Shown in pieces: positions 1 through 6,383 of a stretch of 12,190 nucleotides of DNA; positions within the stretch are counted from its first letter, which is position 1; every line of letters begins with the position of its first letter. Both the position numbers and the translations under genes were made by a program. The notes beneath the pieces are model-generated. The model was not told where the DNA came from, did not search any database, and was given only the letters and a program-made list of their open reading frames with translations. Source of the DNA: JAZOTK01 sp045534775 (GTDB lineage: Bacteria; Bacillota; Clostridia; RUG12999); contig JAZSKI010000078.1 in the NCBI GenBank assembly GCA_045534775.1, positions 1-12,190 of the forward strand, written 5' to 3'.

Positions 1-20
1 ATTAAAAAAATTAAAAAAAA

Positions 21-50
21 TTGCAAAAAGCTATTGCAAAATTTGCAAAA
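21..50 (+). repeat. Three direct copies of TTGCAAAA upstream of the PucR-type gene
   Basis: The 8-mer TTGCAAAA occurs at 21-28, 34-41 and 43-50, just ahead of the first gene. The second copy overlaps the likely -35 box. Evenly oriented short repeats at a promoter can be regulator binding sites, and the PucR-type protein encoded next to them is the obvious candidate. The surroundings are very A-rich, so chance is a real alternative, and the window edge hides any further copies. Confidence 0.4.
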
Positions 51-62
51 AAATAGTATTAT
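34..62 (+). promoter_or_regulatory. Probable sigma-A promoter of the PucR-ftsEX operon
   Basis: TTGCAA at 34-39 and TATTAT at 57-62 are separated by 17 bp, and an alternative -10, TATAAT, lies at 63-68. The transcript would start around 69-75 and reach the AGGAGG ribosome binding site at 88-93, which is 11 nt ahead of the ATG at 105. Confidence 0.5.
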
Positions 63-104
63 TATAATAGAGGTATTATTTTATCTTAGGAGGTATAGTG
101 AAAA

Positions 105-1187
105 ATGAGCAGAATATATCAAAATGTTATACTGCAACTCAAGGATTTGTACAACCGCAGGATGGGCGTGATTGAGCCTACGGGTACTGTTACGGCCTGC
201 ACTTACGGGCTGCTGGATTCGGCAACGGTTGAGCATATACTTAAAAAATATGCTGACCCTGCGGCATTCTATTCTTATAACGGTTTTACGTACAAGCCTA
301 CCGGAACAAGAAACAAGCTTGATTTCATTACCTTTTGTGAAGGTGTTGATGAAATCTCGCGTACTTGTTGCAGCGTACTTGCAATAGCACTCTCCAACAT
401 TAAAATGTTCCATGACGAAAAGTACGATAAAACAAATCTTGTGAAAAACATTCTGATGGATAACATCCTGCCGGGTGATATTCTTATAAAAGCAAAGGAA
501 TTGCATTTGACGGTTGAAGTGCCGAGAGTGGTATTTTTGATACAGACTGCTAATTCTACGAATTTTTCAATTTATGATATATTGCAAAATATGTTCCCCG
601 AAAAGGGTAAGAATTTTATAGTAAATGTGGACGAGCGGTATATTGCCCTGGTTAAAGAGGTAAAACATGGCGTTGATTCCAAAGAACTCGAAAAAATTGC
701 AAAATCTATTGCCGATACACTCTATACGGAAGCTCTCGTAAAGGTTTATATCGGTATAGGCTCGCCGAGAAACAATATCCGTGACGTGGGTATGAGCTAT
801 AAGGAAGCACAAATAGCTCTTGATGTGGGCAAGGTGTTTGATATTGAAAAGCAGATTATAAATTATGAGAATCTGGGTATAGGAAGATTAATTTATCAGC
901 TTCCCACAACTCTTTGTGAGCTTTTCCTTGCAGAGGTGTTCAGAAAAGAGTCCATAGATGTGCTTGACCAGGAAACTATATTGACTATTCAGAAATTTTT
1001 TAAACACAACCTCAATGTGTCGGAAACAGCAAGAGAGCTGTTTGTACACAGAAACACTTTGGTTTACAGACTTGATAAGATTGAAAAGATAACAGGACTT
1101 GATTTAAGAGAATTTGACCAGGCTGTTACATTTAAGGTTGCAATGATGGTAAATAAGTATCTTAATTCAAATACCATAAAGTATTAA
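105..1187 (+). CDS. PucR/CdaR-type transcriptional regulator
   Basis: A 360-residue likely DNA-binding regulator. The C-terminus (about 290-352) is the PucR-type helix-turn-helix: it has a helix rich in FFKHNLNVSETAR, then the recognition-helix signature HRNTLVYRLDKIEKITG (about 315-331), typical of the HTH_30 domain of CdaR/PucR proteins. The middle (about 135-250) resembles the degenerate GGDEF-like domain found in that family. The first 130 residues are a probable sensory domain that I cannot assign. The ATG at 105 follows AGGAGG (88-93). The gene ends only 21 bp before ftsE with no terminator between, so it should be co-transcribed with the divisome genes. Family members often respond to small organic acids or nucleobases, but nothing here shows the ligand. 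Function as a regulator is fairly sure; its target is unknown. Confidence 0.85.
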   Translation: MSRIYQNVILQLKDLYNRRMGVIEPTGTVTACTYGLLDSATVEHILKKYADPAAFYSYNGFTYKPTGTRNKLDFITFCEGVDEISRTCCSVLAIALSNIKMFHDEKYDKTNLVKNILMDNILPGDILIKAKELHLTVEVPRVVFLIQTANSTNFSIYDILQNMFPEKGKNFIVNVDERYIALVKEVKHGVDSKELEKIAKSIADTLYTEALVKVYIGIGSPRNNIRDVGMSYKEAQIALDVGKVFDIEKQIINYENLGIGRLIYQLPTTLCELFLAEVFRKESIDVLDQETILTIQKFFKHNLNVSETARELFVHRNTLVYRLDKIEKITGLDLREFDQAVTFKVAMMVNKYLNSNTIKY

Positions 1188-1208
1188 AGGTATTAAAGGG
1201 ATTTTGCG

Positions 1209-1892
1209 ATGATTTATTTTCAGAACGTAACAAAAGCATACGAAACGAATAATGTGGTTGCACTGAAGGATGCTACCTTTCATATTGGCAAGGGTGAATT
1301 TGTTTTTATTGTAGGTCCCAGCGGAGCCGGAAAATCAACGCTGACTAAACTGATTTTTCGTGAAGAATTGCCCGATGCGGGGGATATTGTGGTTGGCGAT
1401 TTTAAGGTAACCGAATTACCGGACAAGCAGATTCCATATCTTCGCAGAAGTATGGGTATAGTGTTCCAGGATTTCAGATTACTGCCCAATAAAAATGTAT
1501 ATGAAAACATAGCTTTTGCTATGGAAGTCGTAGGAGCATCAAAACGTAATATCCGCAGACGTATACCTGACCTTCTGAGCATGGTGGGACTTACCTCAAA
1601 GGTAAGGTCTTATCCTCACCAGTTATCGGGCGGCGAACAACAGCGTGTGAGCATTGCACGTGCTCTTGCCAACAGCCCGAAGCTTATCATTGCCGACGAG
1701 CCTACGGGAAACCTTGACAATGATACAGCGTGGGAAATTATGAATATTTTAGACTATATCAACAAACAGGGAACAACCGTTATGATGGTTACCCATTCCA
1801 GAAATATTGTTGATGAAATGCAAAAATGTGCTACTGCTATAGAAAACGGTATGGTAGTAAGTGACCAGCAGGGAGGATATGCTTATGTTTAG
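1209..1892 (+). CDS. ftsE: Cell division ATP-binding protein FtsE
   Basis: A 227-residue ABC ATPase, the normal length for FtsE. All nucleotide-binding motifs are present: Walker A GPSGAGKST at 36-44, Q-loop Gln87 in VFQDF, signature LSGGEQQR at 139-146, Walker B LIIADEP at 159-165 with catalytic Glu164, D-loop NLD at 168-170, and H-loop His196 in VTHS. The segment VFQDFRLLPNKNVYEN is typical of FtsE. Two FtsE subunits bind FtsX at the inner face of the membrane, and ATP turnover drives an extracellular murein hydrolase rather than import or export. The gene overlaps ftsX by 8 bp, implying translational coupling, and the hydrolase gene follows. The ribosome binding site is a modest AAAGGGA about 8 nt before the ATG. 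Confidence 0.97.
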   Translation: MIYFQNVTKAYETNNVVALKDATFHIGKGEFVFIVGPSGAGKSTLTKLIFREELPDAGDIVVGDFKVTELPDKQIPYLRRSMGIVFQDFRLLPNKNVYENIAFAMEVVGASKRNIRRRIPDLLSMVGLTSKVRSYPHQLSGGEQQRVSIARALANSPKLIIADEPTGNLDNDTAWEIMNILDYINKQGTTVMMVTHSRNIVDEMQKCATAIENGMVVSDQQGGYAYV

Positions 1893-2766
1893 AAATTTTA
1901 AGTATTACATATCCCAGGCTGTAGGTGGAATGACAAAAAATAAGCTGATGGTATTTATCAGCTTATCAACCCTTACCTTTTGTCTGATGCTTTTGGGACT
2001 TGCTATAGTGCTGGGACTTAATCTGGGTTATGTATCAGACCAGCTTGAGGCTCAGTTTGAAATACGTGCCTTTGTAGATATTGAATATACTGAAGAACAG
2101 GCAAAAGCACTTGAAAAGGAAATCAAACAGCTTAGCGGGGTTAAAAACGCAGAATTTTCCGATAAAGAGGAGGAGCTTGAAATCGTCCGCGATATGTTTG
2201 ATGATGAAAATGCCTTTGCAGGACTTGAAGAGGATAATCCTCTGCTATATGCCTATAAAATATCCCTTACCGATATAAAAATGGCATCAACCGTAGAAGA
2301 GGGGCTTAAACGCCTTGAAGGGATTGACAGCGTTTCTAACAGAACCGATATTTTAAACGGTATTACGACCTTTACGGGTGTGGCAGGCAATGTCAGCCTT
2401 ATAGGCATGCTGATTTTTGCTGTTATTACTGTATTTATAATTACAAACACAATTAAAATGACAGTTGTGGCAAGGAAACGGGAGATAGAAATAATGCGGT
2501 CGGTAGGTGCTACCAATCGATTTATCAGAAGCCCGTTTATTATTGAAGGCGTTATCGTAGGCGTTTTAGGCGGACTTATATCCTTTATCCCGATATATTT
2601 CGGTTACGGTGCAGTAGTTAACTGGTGGTCGGGAATTTACGGAATTTTTGCTATTCTGCCCGTACAAAGCGTATCTACGGTCATAATCATTGTATCTGTG
2701 CTGGTGGGTGCGTTGATCGGTGCCATAGGAAGCACAAACTCGGTACGTAAATATTTAAAAGCGTAA
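1885..2766 (+). CDS. ftsX: Cell division membrane protein FtsX
   Basis: A 293-residue membrane partner of FtsE. The expected FtsX layout is visible: a short cytoplasmic N-terminus, TM1 at about 22-47, a large acidic extracellular loop (about 48-168) that in this family contacts the murein hydrolase, then TM2 (about 170-191), TM3 (about 215-240) and TM4 (about 263-284). The cytoplasmic motif RKREIEIMRSVGAT at 197-210, between TM2 and TM3, is the conserved FtsE-coupling region. I chose the ATG at 1885 because GGGAGG (1871-1876) lies 8 nt upstream. A GTG at 1861 and an ATG at 1879 are in frame but badly placed for that site. The stop codon of ftsE lies inside the first codons of this gene. Confidence 0.95.
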   Translation: MFRNFKYYISQAVGGMTKNKLMVFISLSTLTFCLMLLGLAIVLGLNLGYVSDQLEAQFEIRAFVDIEYTEEQAKALEKEIKQLSGVKNAEFSDKEEELEIVRDMFDDENAFAGLEEDNPLLYAYKISLTDIKMASTVEEGLKRLEGIDSVSNRTDILNGITTFTGVAGNVSLIGMLIFAVITVFIITNTIKMTVVARKREIEIMRSVGATNRFIRSPFIIEGVIVGVLGGLISFIPIYFGYGAVVNWWSGIYGIFAILPVQSVSTVIIIVSVLVGALIGAIGSTNSVRKYLKA

Positions 2767-2782
2767 GGAGGTAAATATATAA

Positions 2783-3895
2783 ATGAAAAAGTTTATTGCG
2801 GCCTTCCTTGCGGCTATGCTGGTGTTTTCCGTAACCTTAGCAGACAGTCAGACACCGTCACAGAAGATGACGGAGATGAAAAAGAAAATTGCCGAAGCGG
2901 AAAAAGAACAGAAAAATGCTAAAGCGAAAAAACAAGAGCTTGACCGGCAGGTTGAGGCTCTTCAGGACGATATAGATGCAATGGACGAAATTATTGCACA
3001 AATTGACGGCGAAATTGATGAAGCACAGGATAAAATTGACGAAGCAACAGATAGTCTGGAAACCAAAAAGGAAAACTATAATGACCGTTTGCGTGCGTTG
3101 CAAAAACGTGGGTCTGTAAGCTATCTGGACGTGCTTTTTGGTGCTGACGATTTTTCCGATTTTCTGGTAAGACTTACGCTCATTGAAAATATAGTCTCTC
3201 ACGACGAAAGAATTATGGACGAAATTTCAAAGCTGAGAGGCGAAATCGAAGAGCAAAAAGCGGCACTTGAGCAAAAAGCGGCTGAACAGCAGGAGGCTCA
3301 GGATTTGATTGTGTTACAGAGAAATCAGATTCAGGCGCTTGCCGATAAACAGGTAGCCTATATGGAAGAGCTTAAAAAGGACGAAGCAAAGTATAAGGCT
3401 GAATTTGAAAAGGCACAAAAGCAAATGGAAGAAGAAAATGCCAGAAATGCAGGAGCCAACGAGAGCCGCGATGCAAACGGTAACAAAATTATATATAATG
3501 CAAATTCGGCTACGAAAATGCAATGGCCGATACCGGCGGGAGGTTATATAAGCTGTTATTACGGTTATCGTACAGACCCTGCACCGAGCAATCATACGGG
3601 TATTGATATTGCACTGCCTACGGGCAATGCCATTGTAGCCGCTAACAGCGGAACAGTAACCCTGGTAGGGTATTCACCCAGCGGGTACGGTAATTATCTG
3701 GATATTAACCACGGCGACGGTAGTGCAACGCGGTATGCTCATTGCAGTAAAATTTATGTAAAAAAAGGACAGAAGGTAGTGCGTGGCGAAACCATTGCAG
3801 CGGTAGGAAGCACAGGCTGGTCAACAGGACCCCATCTTCATTTTGAAGTAATAATAAACGGCAAGCGAGTGAACCCTTTGCCTTATATCAGATAG
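2783..3895 (+). CDS. Secreted coiled-coil M23 murein endopeptidase (EnvC-like FtsEX partner)
   Basis: A 370-residue exported cell-wall hydrolase. A signal peptide covers about 1-20 (MKKF basic start, hydrophobic core, likely cut after TLA). Two long charged coiled coils follow at about 25-110 and 140-222, separated by a less helical segment SYLDVLFGADDFSDFL, a hallmark of EnvC/CwlO/PcsB-type FtsEX-dependent proteins. The C-terminus (about 248-370) is a complete LytM/M23 domain: zinc ligands His271 and Asp275 in HTGID, His353 in HLHFE, and catalytic His320 (YAH) and His351. All residues are present, so it should be an active zinc peptidase cutting peptidoglycan cross-bridges, not a degenerate activator. 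It starts 16 bp after ftsX behind a strong AAGGAGGT. By analogy with known FtsEX systems, the coiled coil would dock on the FtsX loop; that pairing is inference from the operon. Confidence 0.93.
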   Translation: MKKFIAAFLAAMLVFSVTLADSQTPSQKMTEMKKKIAEAEKEQKNAKAKKQELDRQVEALQDDIDAMDEIIAQIDGEIDEAQDKIDEATDSLETKKENYNDRLRALQKRGSVSYLDVLFGADDFSDFLVRLTLIENIVSHDERIMDEISKLRGEIEEQKAALEQKAAEQQEAQDLIVLQRNQIQALADKQVAYMEELKKDEAKYKAEFEKAQKQMEEENARNAGANESRDANGNKIIYNANSATKMQWPIPAGGYISCYYGYRTDPAPSNHTGIDIALPTGNAIVAANSGTVTLVGYSPSGYGNYLDINHGDGSATRYAHCSKIYVKKGQKVVRGETIAAVGSTGWSTGPHLHFEVIINGKRVNPLPYIR

Positions 3896-3899
3896 TATG

Positions 3900-3918
3900 T
3901 CGCCGTATTTTTCGGCGG
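3900..3918 (+). other. Short CGCCG/CGGCG hairpin between two genes
   Basis: CGCCG at 3901-3905 pairs with CGGCG at 3913-3917 around a 7-nt T-rich loop, right after the M23 stop codon and just before the ribosome binding site of the next gene. No T-run follows, so it is not a standard terminator. It could stabilise the upstream message 3' end or tune translation of the downstream gene. It may also be a chance stem. Confidence 0.3.
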
Positions 3919-3931
3919 AATGGAGAAGAAT

Positions 3932-4411
3932 ATGACTGATTTATCACAATATAAAGAGCTGTGGGCATTTCTTATATCAATGCTTCCTATTGTAGAAATC
4001 AGAGGAGCGTTGCCTGTGGCACTTGCAAGTGGAGTGAACCCGGGCCTGGCGTTCCCGCTGACAATAATAGGAAATATGATTCCTGTGCCTTTCATTCTGC
4101 TTTTTATAAGACCTGTTTTTAATTATTTAAAGAAAATTGAATGGGTGCATGAGAAAATTGTTAAATTAGAGGAAAAGGCTATTTCAAAATCGGATAAAAT
4201 CCAAAAATATAACGTAATCGGATTGATACTTTTTGTGGGAATACCTTTGCCCGGAACGGGAGCGTGGACGGGTGCCCTTATTGCGGCACTTCTCGATATG
4301 AGACTAAAAATTGCTATTCCGGCAATTTTTGCAGGAGTTATTCTGGCTTCTGTTATTGTAGGGGCAATAAGCCTCGGCGGTCTGTCCTTCCTTTCGTGGA
4401 TGATAGGCTGA
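3932..4411 (+). CDS. Small COG2426-type membrane protein (putative small multidrug export family)
   Basis: A 159-residue, very hydrophobic protein. The two motifs typical of COG2426 are present: LPIVEIRGALPVALASG near 18-34, and FVGIPLPGTGAWTGALIAALL at 101-121. Membrane segments are likely at about 10-32, 40-62, 95-120 and 128-155, with a charged cytoplasmic stretch at about 66-93. Pfam calls the family small multi-drug export protein, but evidence for real drug export is thin, and its Pro/Gly-rich re-entrant motifs recall DedA-like membrane proteins. I chose the ATG at 3932 because GGAGAAG (3922-3928) sits just before it. An in-frame ATG at 3920 would add four residues but lacks a spaced ribosome binding site. 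It is last in the ftsEX run and stops 22 bp before the terminator hairpin. Family call good, function unsure. Confidence 0.85.
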   Translation: MTDLSQYKELWAFLISMLPIVEIRGALPVALASGVNPGLAFPLTIIGNMIPVPFILLFIRPVFNYLKKIEWVHEKIVKLEEKAISKSDKIQKYNVIGLILFVGIPLPGTGAWTGALIAALLDMRLKIAIPAIFAGVILASVIVGAISLGGLSFLSWMIG

Positions 4412-4657
4412 TGATAAGGTAAATATAAGAATGAAAACTCCCTTCGCCAATGCGGCGAAGGGAGTTTTATAAAGCTTAAATATAAAATTACCTTGCTTCG
4501 CGTACCATTTCATTCTTTCGGAGCAAGCTGCGTTCAGCATAGCAAGACAGGTAACATCATCAACTAAATTTCCTTTTTTGATACCTTCATAAATTTTGTG
4601 CATGCAATCCTTGGTTTTTTCTCCAATGTTTTTAATTTCCTCCTTTTGTGCTAACAT
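4304..4657 (-). CDS. Small hypothetical protein with a doubtful C-terminus
   Basis: An ORF of 117 codons of which only the first 55-60 look like a real protein: hydrophilic, Lys/Glu-rich and helical, then VDDVTCLAMLNAACSERMKWYAK, with cysteines at residues 18, 37 and 45. The start codon has a plausible AAGGAA site 10 nt upstream and an extended -10 element further up. From about residue 64 the frame is encoded by the 4434-4468 terminator hairpin (KTPFAALAKGVF). After that it runs antisense into the last 108 bp of the COG2426 gene, with low-complexity Asn/Ser/Cys-rich content. A TAA lies one frame away at 4488-4490, immediately after the convincing part, so the gene may be frameshifted or may have lost its stop. 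I do not recognise the family. The N-terminal half is moderately supported and the C-terminal half is probably not real protein. Confidence 0.4.
   Translation of the reverse strand: MLAQKEEIKNIGEKTKDCMHKIYEGIKKGNLVDDVTCLAMLNAACSERMKWYAKQGNFIFKLYKTPFAALAKGVFILIFTLSSAYHPRKEGQTAEAYCPYNNRSQNNSCKNCRNSNF
4434..4468. terminator. Perfect two-way terminator hairpin after the ftsEX operon
   Basis: AAAACTCCCTTCGCC (4434-4448) and GGCGAAGGGAGTTTT (4454-4468) are exact reverse complements around a 5-nt loop. The GC-rich stem ends in TTTT on the plus strand, and the A-run on the left gives TTTT on the minus strand, so it can stop transcripts from both sides. It lies 22 bp after the COG2426 stop codon. Confidence 0.85.
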
Positions 4658-4694
4658 ATAAAGCTTCTTCCTTAATGAAAAACTATGCAGTTAA

Positions 4695-4703
4695 GTTATA
4701 CCA
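4695..4703 (-). promoter_or_regulatory. Possible extended -10 promoter for the small minus-strand ORF
   Basis: On the minus strand this reads TGGTATAAC, an extended -10 (TGn then TATAAC) about 38 nt before the ATG at 4657. No good -35 is seen 17 bp away, which extended -10 promoters tolerate. It lies back to back with the promoter of the AraC-type gene. Confidence 0.35.
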
Positions 4704-4723
4704 AATAATTTTCTGAATTAATA

Positions 4724-4753
4724 TTGACTTTTAAGCAAAAAATATTGTATAAT
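4724..4753 (+). promoter_or_regulatory. Sigma-A promoter of the AraC-type regulator
   Basis: TTGACT at 4724-4729 and a perfect TATAAT at 4748-4753 are separated by 18 bp. The start point would be near 4760, leaving a leader of about 15 nt that carries the AAGAGGTG ribosome binding site (4761-4768) before the ATG at 4774. So short a leader leaves little room for RNA-based control. Confidence 0.7.
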
Positions 4754-4773
4754 CGTCATAAAGAGGTGTAAGC

Positions 4774-5613
4774 ATGGAAAATTTATTAAAATTTGAGGGA
4801 TTATCTCCGTTTGATTTTTTTATGGTATATAACGAAAACGGCACCGGAGAGAAAAACATCAATGAGCAACACGCTCACGGCGAATGCGAAATTTATATAA
4901 ATGTAACAGGCGATGTATCCTTTATGGTAGAGGAAAACATTTATAAAATTTCACCTGGGGATATTATAATTACCCGTCCGGGTGAAAGGCATCATTGCAT
5001 TTATCACAGCAATAAGGTACATAAGCATTATTGGATGCTGTTCCGTACGGATAATAATGAAAAACTGTTTGATTTGTTTTTCAAAAGAAAACAGGGTGAA
5101 GGTAATCTTATAGCCTTGACGGAGGATAAAACCAAAGAGCTGTTTTCCGTCTGCAACAGACTGCTTAAATACGGTGAGACTGATGTTTTTGAAAAGTATC
5201 ATGACTTTTTCACCCTTATATCTCTGATTTCCAAAGGGCGGTGCGATGAACACGCCAGAATAATGCTGCCTTTGGAGCTTTCCACGAGTCTGGAATATAT
5301 TAAGAAAAATCTGAAAAACAAAATCTGCGTTTCAGGTTTGGCGAAGGTCGCCAATATGAGCGTCAGCACCTTTGAGAGAAAATTTAAAGAAAACATAGGA
5401 ATGAGTCCGCGGGAATATATTACGCAAAGAAGACTGTCGCTGGCGGCGATGCTGTTGATGAAAGGCGATAGCGTAAGTTATGTCAGCGAAGAATGTGGAT
5501 TTTCCGATTATTCCTATTTCATAATGATATTCAAAAAGAAATACGGTTTGACACCGCTGGAATTTAAAAAAGAAAGAACGAGCATAAAAAAAGGCCAATC
5601 CGCAACCTTTTAG
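4774..5613 (+). CDS. AraC-family regulator with N-terminal cupin sensor
   Basis: A 279-residue transcription factor with the usual two-part AraC build. The N-terminus (about 25-110) is a cupin-like ligand pocket: the QHAHGECE stretch at 32-39 supplies His33, His35 and Glu37, and the SPGDIIITRPGERHH stretch is the second cupin motif with His73-His74. The C-terminus (about 172-270) holds two helix-turn-helix units: the first at about 184-206 (VSGLAKVANMSVSTFERKFK), the second at about 234-256 (VSYVSEECGFSDYSYFIMIFK), ending in the family signature KKYGLTPLEFKK. Such proteins often sense sugars. It has its own promoter and is convergent with the nagB operon, not divergent from its likely target as many sugar regulators are. 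Target and ligand cannot be read here; amino sugars are a guess from the neighbours. Confidence 0.92.
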   Translation: MENLLKFEGLSPFDFFMVYNENGTGEKNINEQHAHGECEIYINVTGDVSFMVEENIYKISPGDIIITRPGERHHCIYHSNKVHKHYWMLFRTDNNEKLFDLFFKRKQGEGNLIALTEDKTKELFSVCNRLLKYGETDVFEKYHDFFTLISLISKGRCDEHARIMLPLELSTSLEYIKKNLKNKICVSGLAKVANMSVSTFERKFKENIGMSPREYITQRRLSLAAMLLMKGDSVSYVSEECGFSDYSYFIMIFKKKYGLTPLEFKKERTSIKKGQSATF

Positions 5614-5635
5614 GGGGGATTGGCTTGATTTTTTT
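5593..5635. terminator. Two-way terminator shared by the AraC-type gene and nagB
   Basis: GCCAATCC (5594-5601) pairs with GGATTGGC (5617-5624) around a 15-nt loop that includes the AraC-type stop codon (5611-5613). On the plus strand a run of T at 5629-5635 follows. On the minus strand the stem is followed by TTTTTTT (complement of 5586-5592). It therefore serves both converging genes, and the left arm lies inside the last codons of the regulator. Confidence 0.8.
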
Positions 5636-6338
5636 AGTTTTCGCTGTAAATAACAATCAAATTACTGTGGAGCTGAAGGATTGATGCGGGAACCTGAGGA
5701 GTAATAGGACCGCTGAACGCCTTTTCAACTATTTCCTTTTTGTTTTGACCGTTAGCAATGAGAAGTACGGTTTTAGCCTGCATAATAGGTAACATACCCA
5801 TTGTAATTGCTTTGGTGGGAACATCGTCTATAGACCGGAAGAATCTTGAGTTAGCTTCAATGGTTGAAGGGTCGAGAGAAACAGTATGTGTACCCTTTTC
5901 AAAGACATCATCGGGCTCGTTAAAACCGATATGACCGTCAAGACCGATACCTAAAAGCTGTAAATCAATACCGCCTAAATCTTCGATTAACTTATCGTAA
6001 GCCTTACATTCAGCATCCATATCCTCGGCAATACCGCTGGGAACGTGGGTTTCAGCAATGTTGATATGATTAAACAAATTAGTGTTCATAAAATATCTGT
6101 AGCTCTGGTCATTATCGGGTGTTAAACCTACATATTCATCTAAGTTAACAGATTTAATCTTTGAAAAATCCAATTCGCCTTTTTTGTAAAGCTCTATAAG
6201 ATTTTTATATGTTCCGATAGGGGAAGAGCCTGTTGCAAGACCCAGTATAGAGTCAGGCTTTGATTTTACCTGTTCTGCAATAATTTTAGCTGCCTGAACG
6301 CTAAGCTCATCATAGTTTTCAACTTTAATAAATTTCAT
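5634..6338 (-). CDS. nagB: Glucosamine-6-phosphate deaminase NagB
   Basis: A 234-residue cytoplasmic enzyme that turns glucosamine-6-phosphate into fructose-6-phosphate and ammonia, the step that feeds amino sugars into glycolysis. Key residues line up with the E. coli enzyme: the phosphate loop GLATGSSP at 33-40, Asp67 in NLDEY, then Asp134, His136 and Glu141 in GLDGHIGFNEP. It lacks the C-terminal tail of the E. coli hexameric enzyme, as usual for short Firmicutes NagB. I start it at the ATG at 6338, just after a GGATGG/GGTG site. An in-frame ATG at 6353 has no ribosome binding site. It follows the XRE-GlmM gene by 45 bp with no terminator, so both should share one message. GlmM and NagB compete for the same substrate. 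Confidence 0.96.
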   Translation of the reverse strand: MKFIKVENYDELSVQAAKIIAEQVKSKPDSILGLATGSSPIGTYKNLIELYKKGELDFSKIKSVNLDEYVGLTPDNDQSYRYFMNTNLFNHINIAETHVPSGIAEDMDAECKAYDKLIEDLGGIDLQLLGIGLDGHIGFNEPDDVFEKGTHTVSLDPSTIEANSRFFRSIDDVPTKAITMGMLPIMQAKTVLLIANGQNKKEIVEKAFSGPITPQVPASILQLHSNLIVIYSEN

Positions 6339-6383
6339 AATAGCACCATCCATTTTTAAAAATTTTTATAGAAATACCAGTCG

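Noticed and set aside
81..506. A 141-codon minus-strand frame opposite the PucR-type gene
   Set aside because: It would have to end in the promoter region of the first gene, has no ribosome binding site and shows no recognisable domain.
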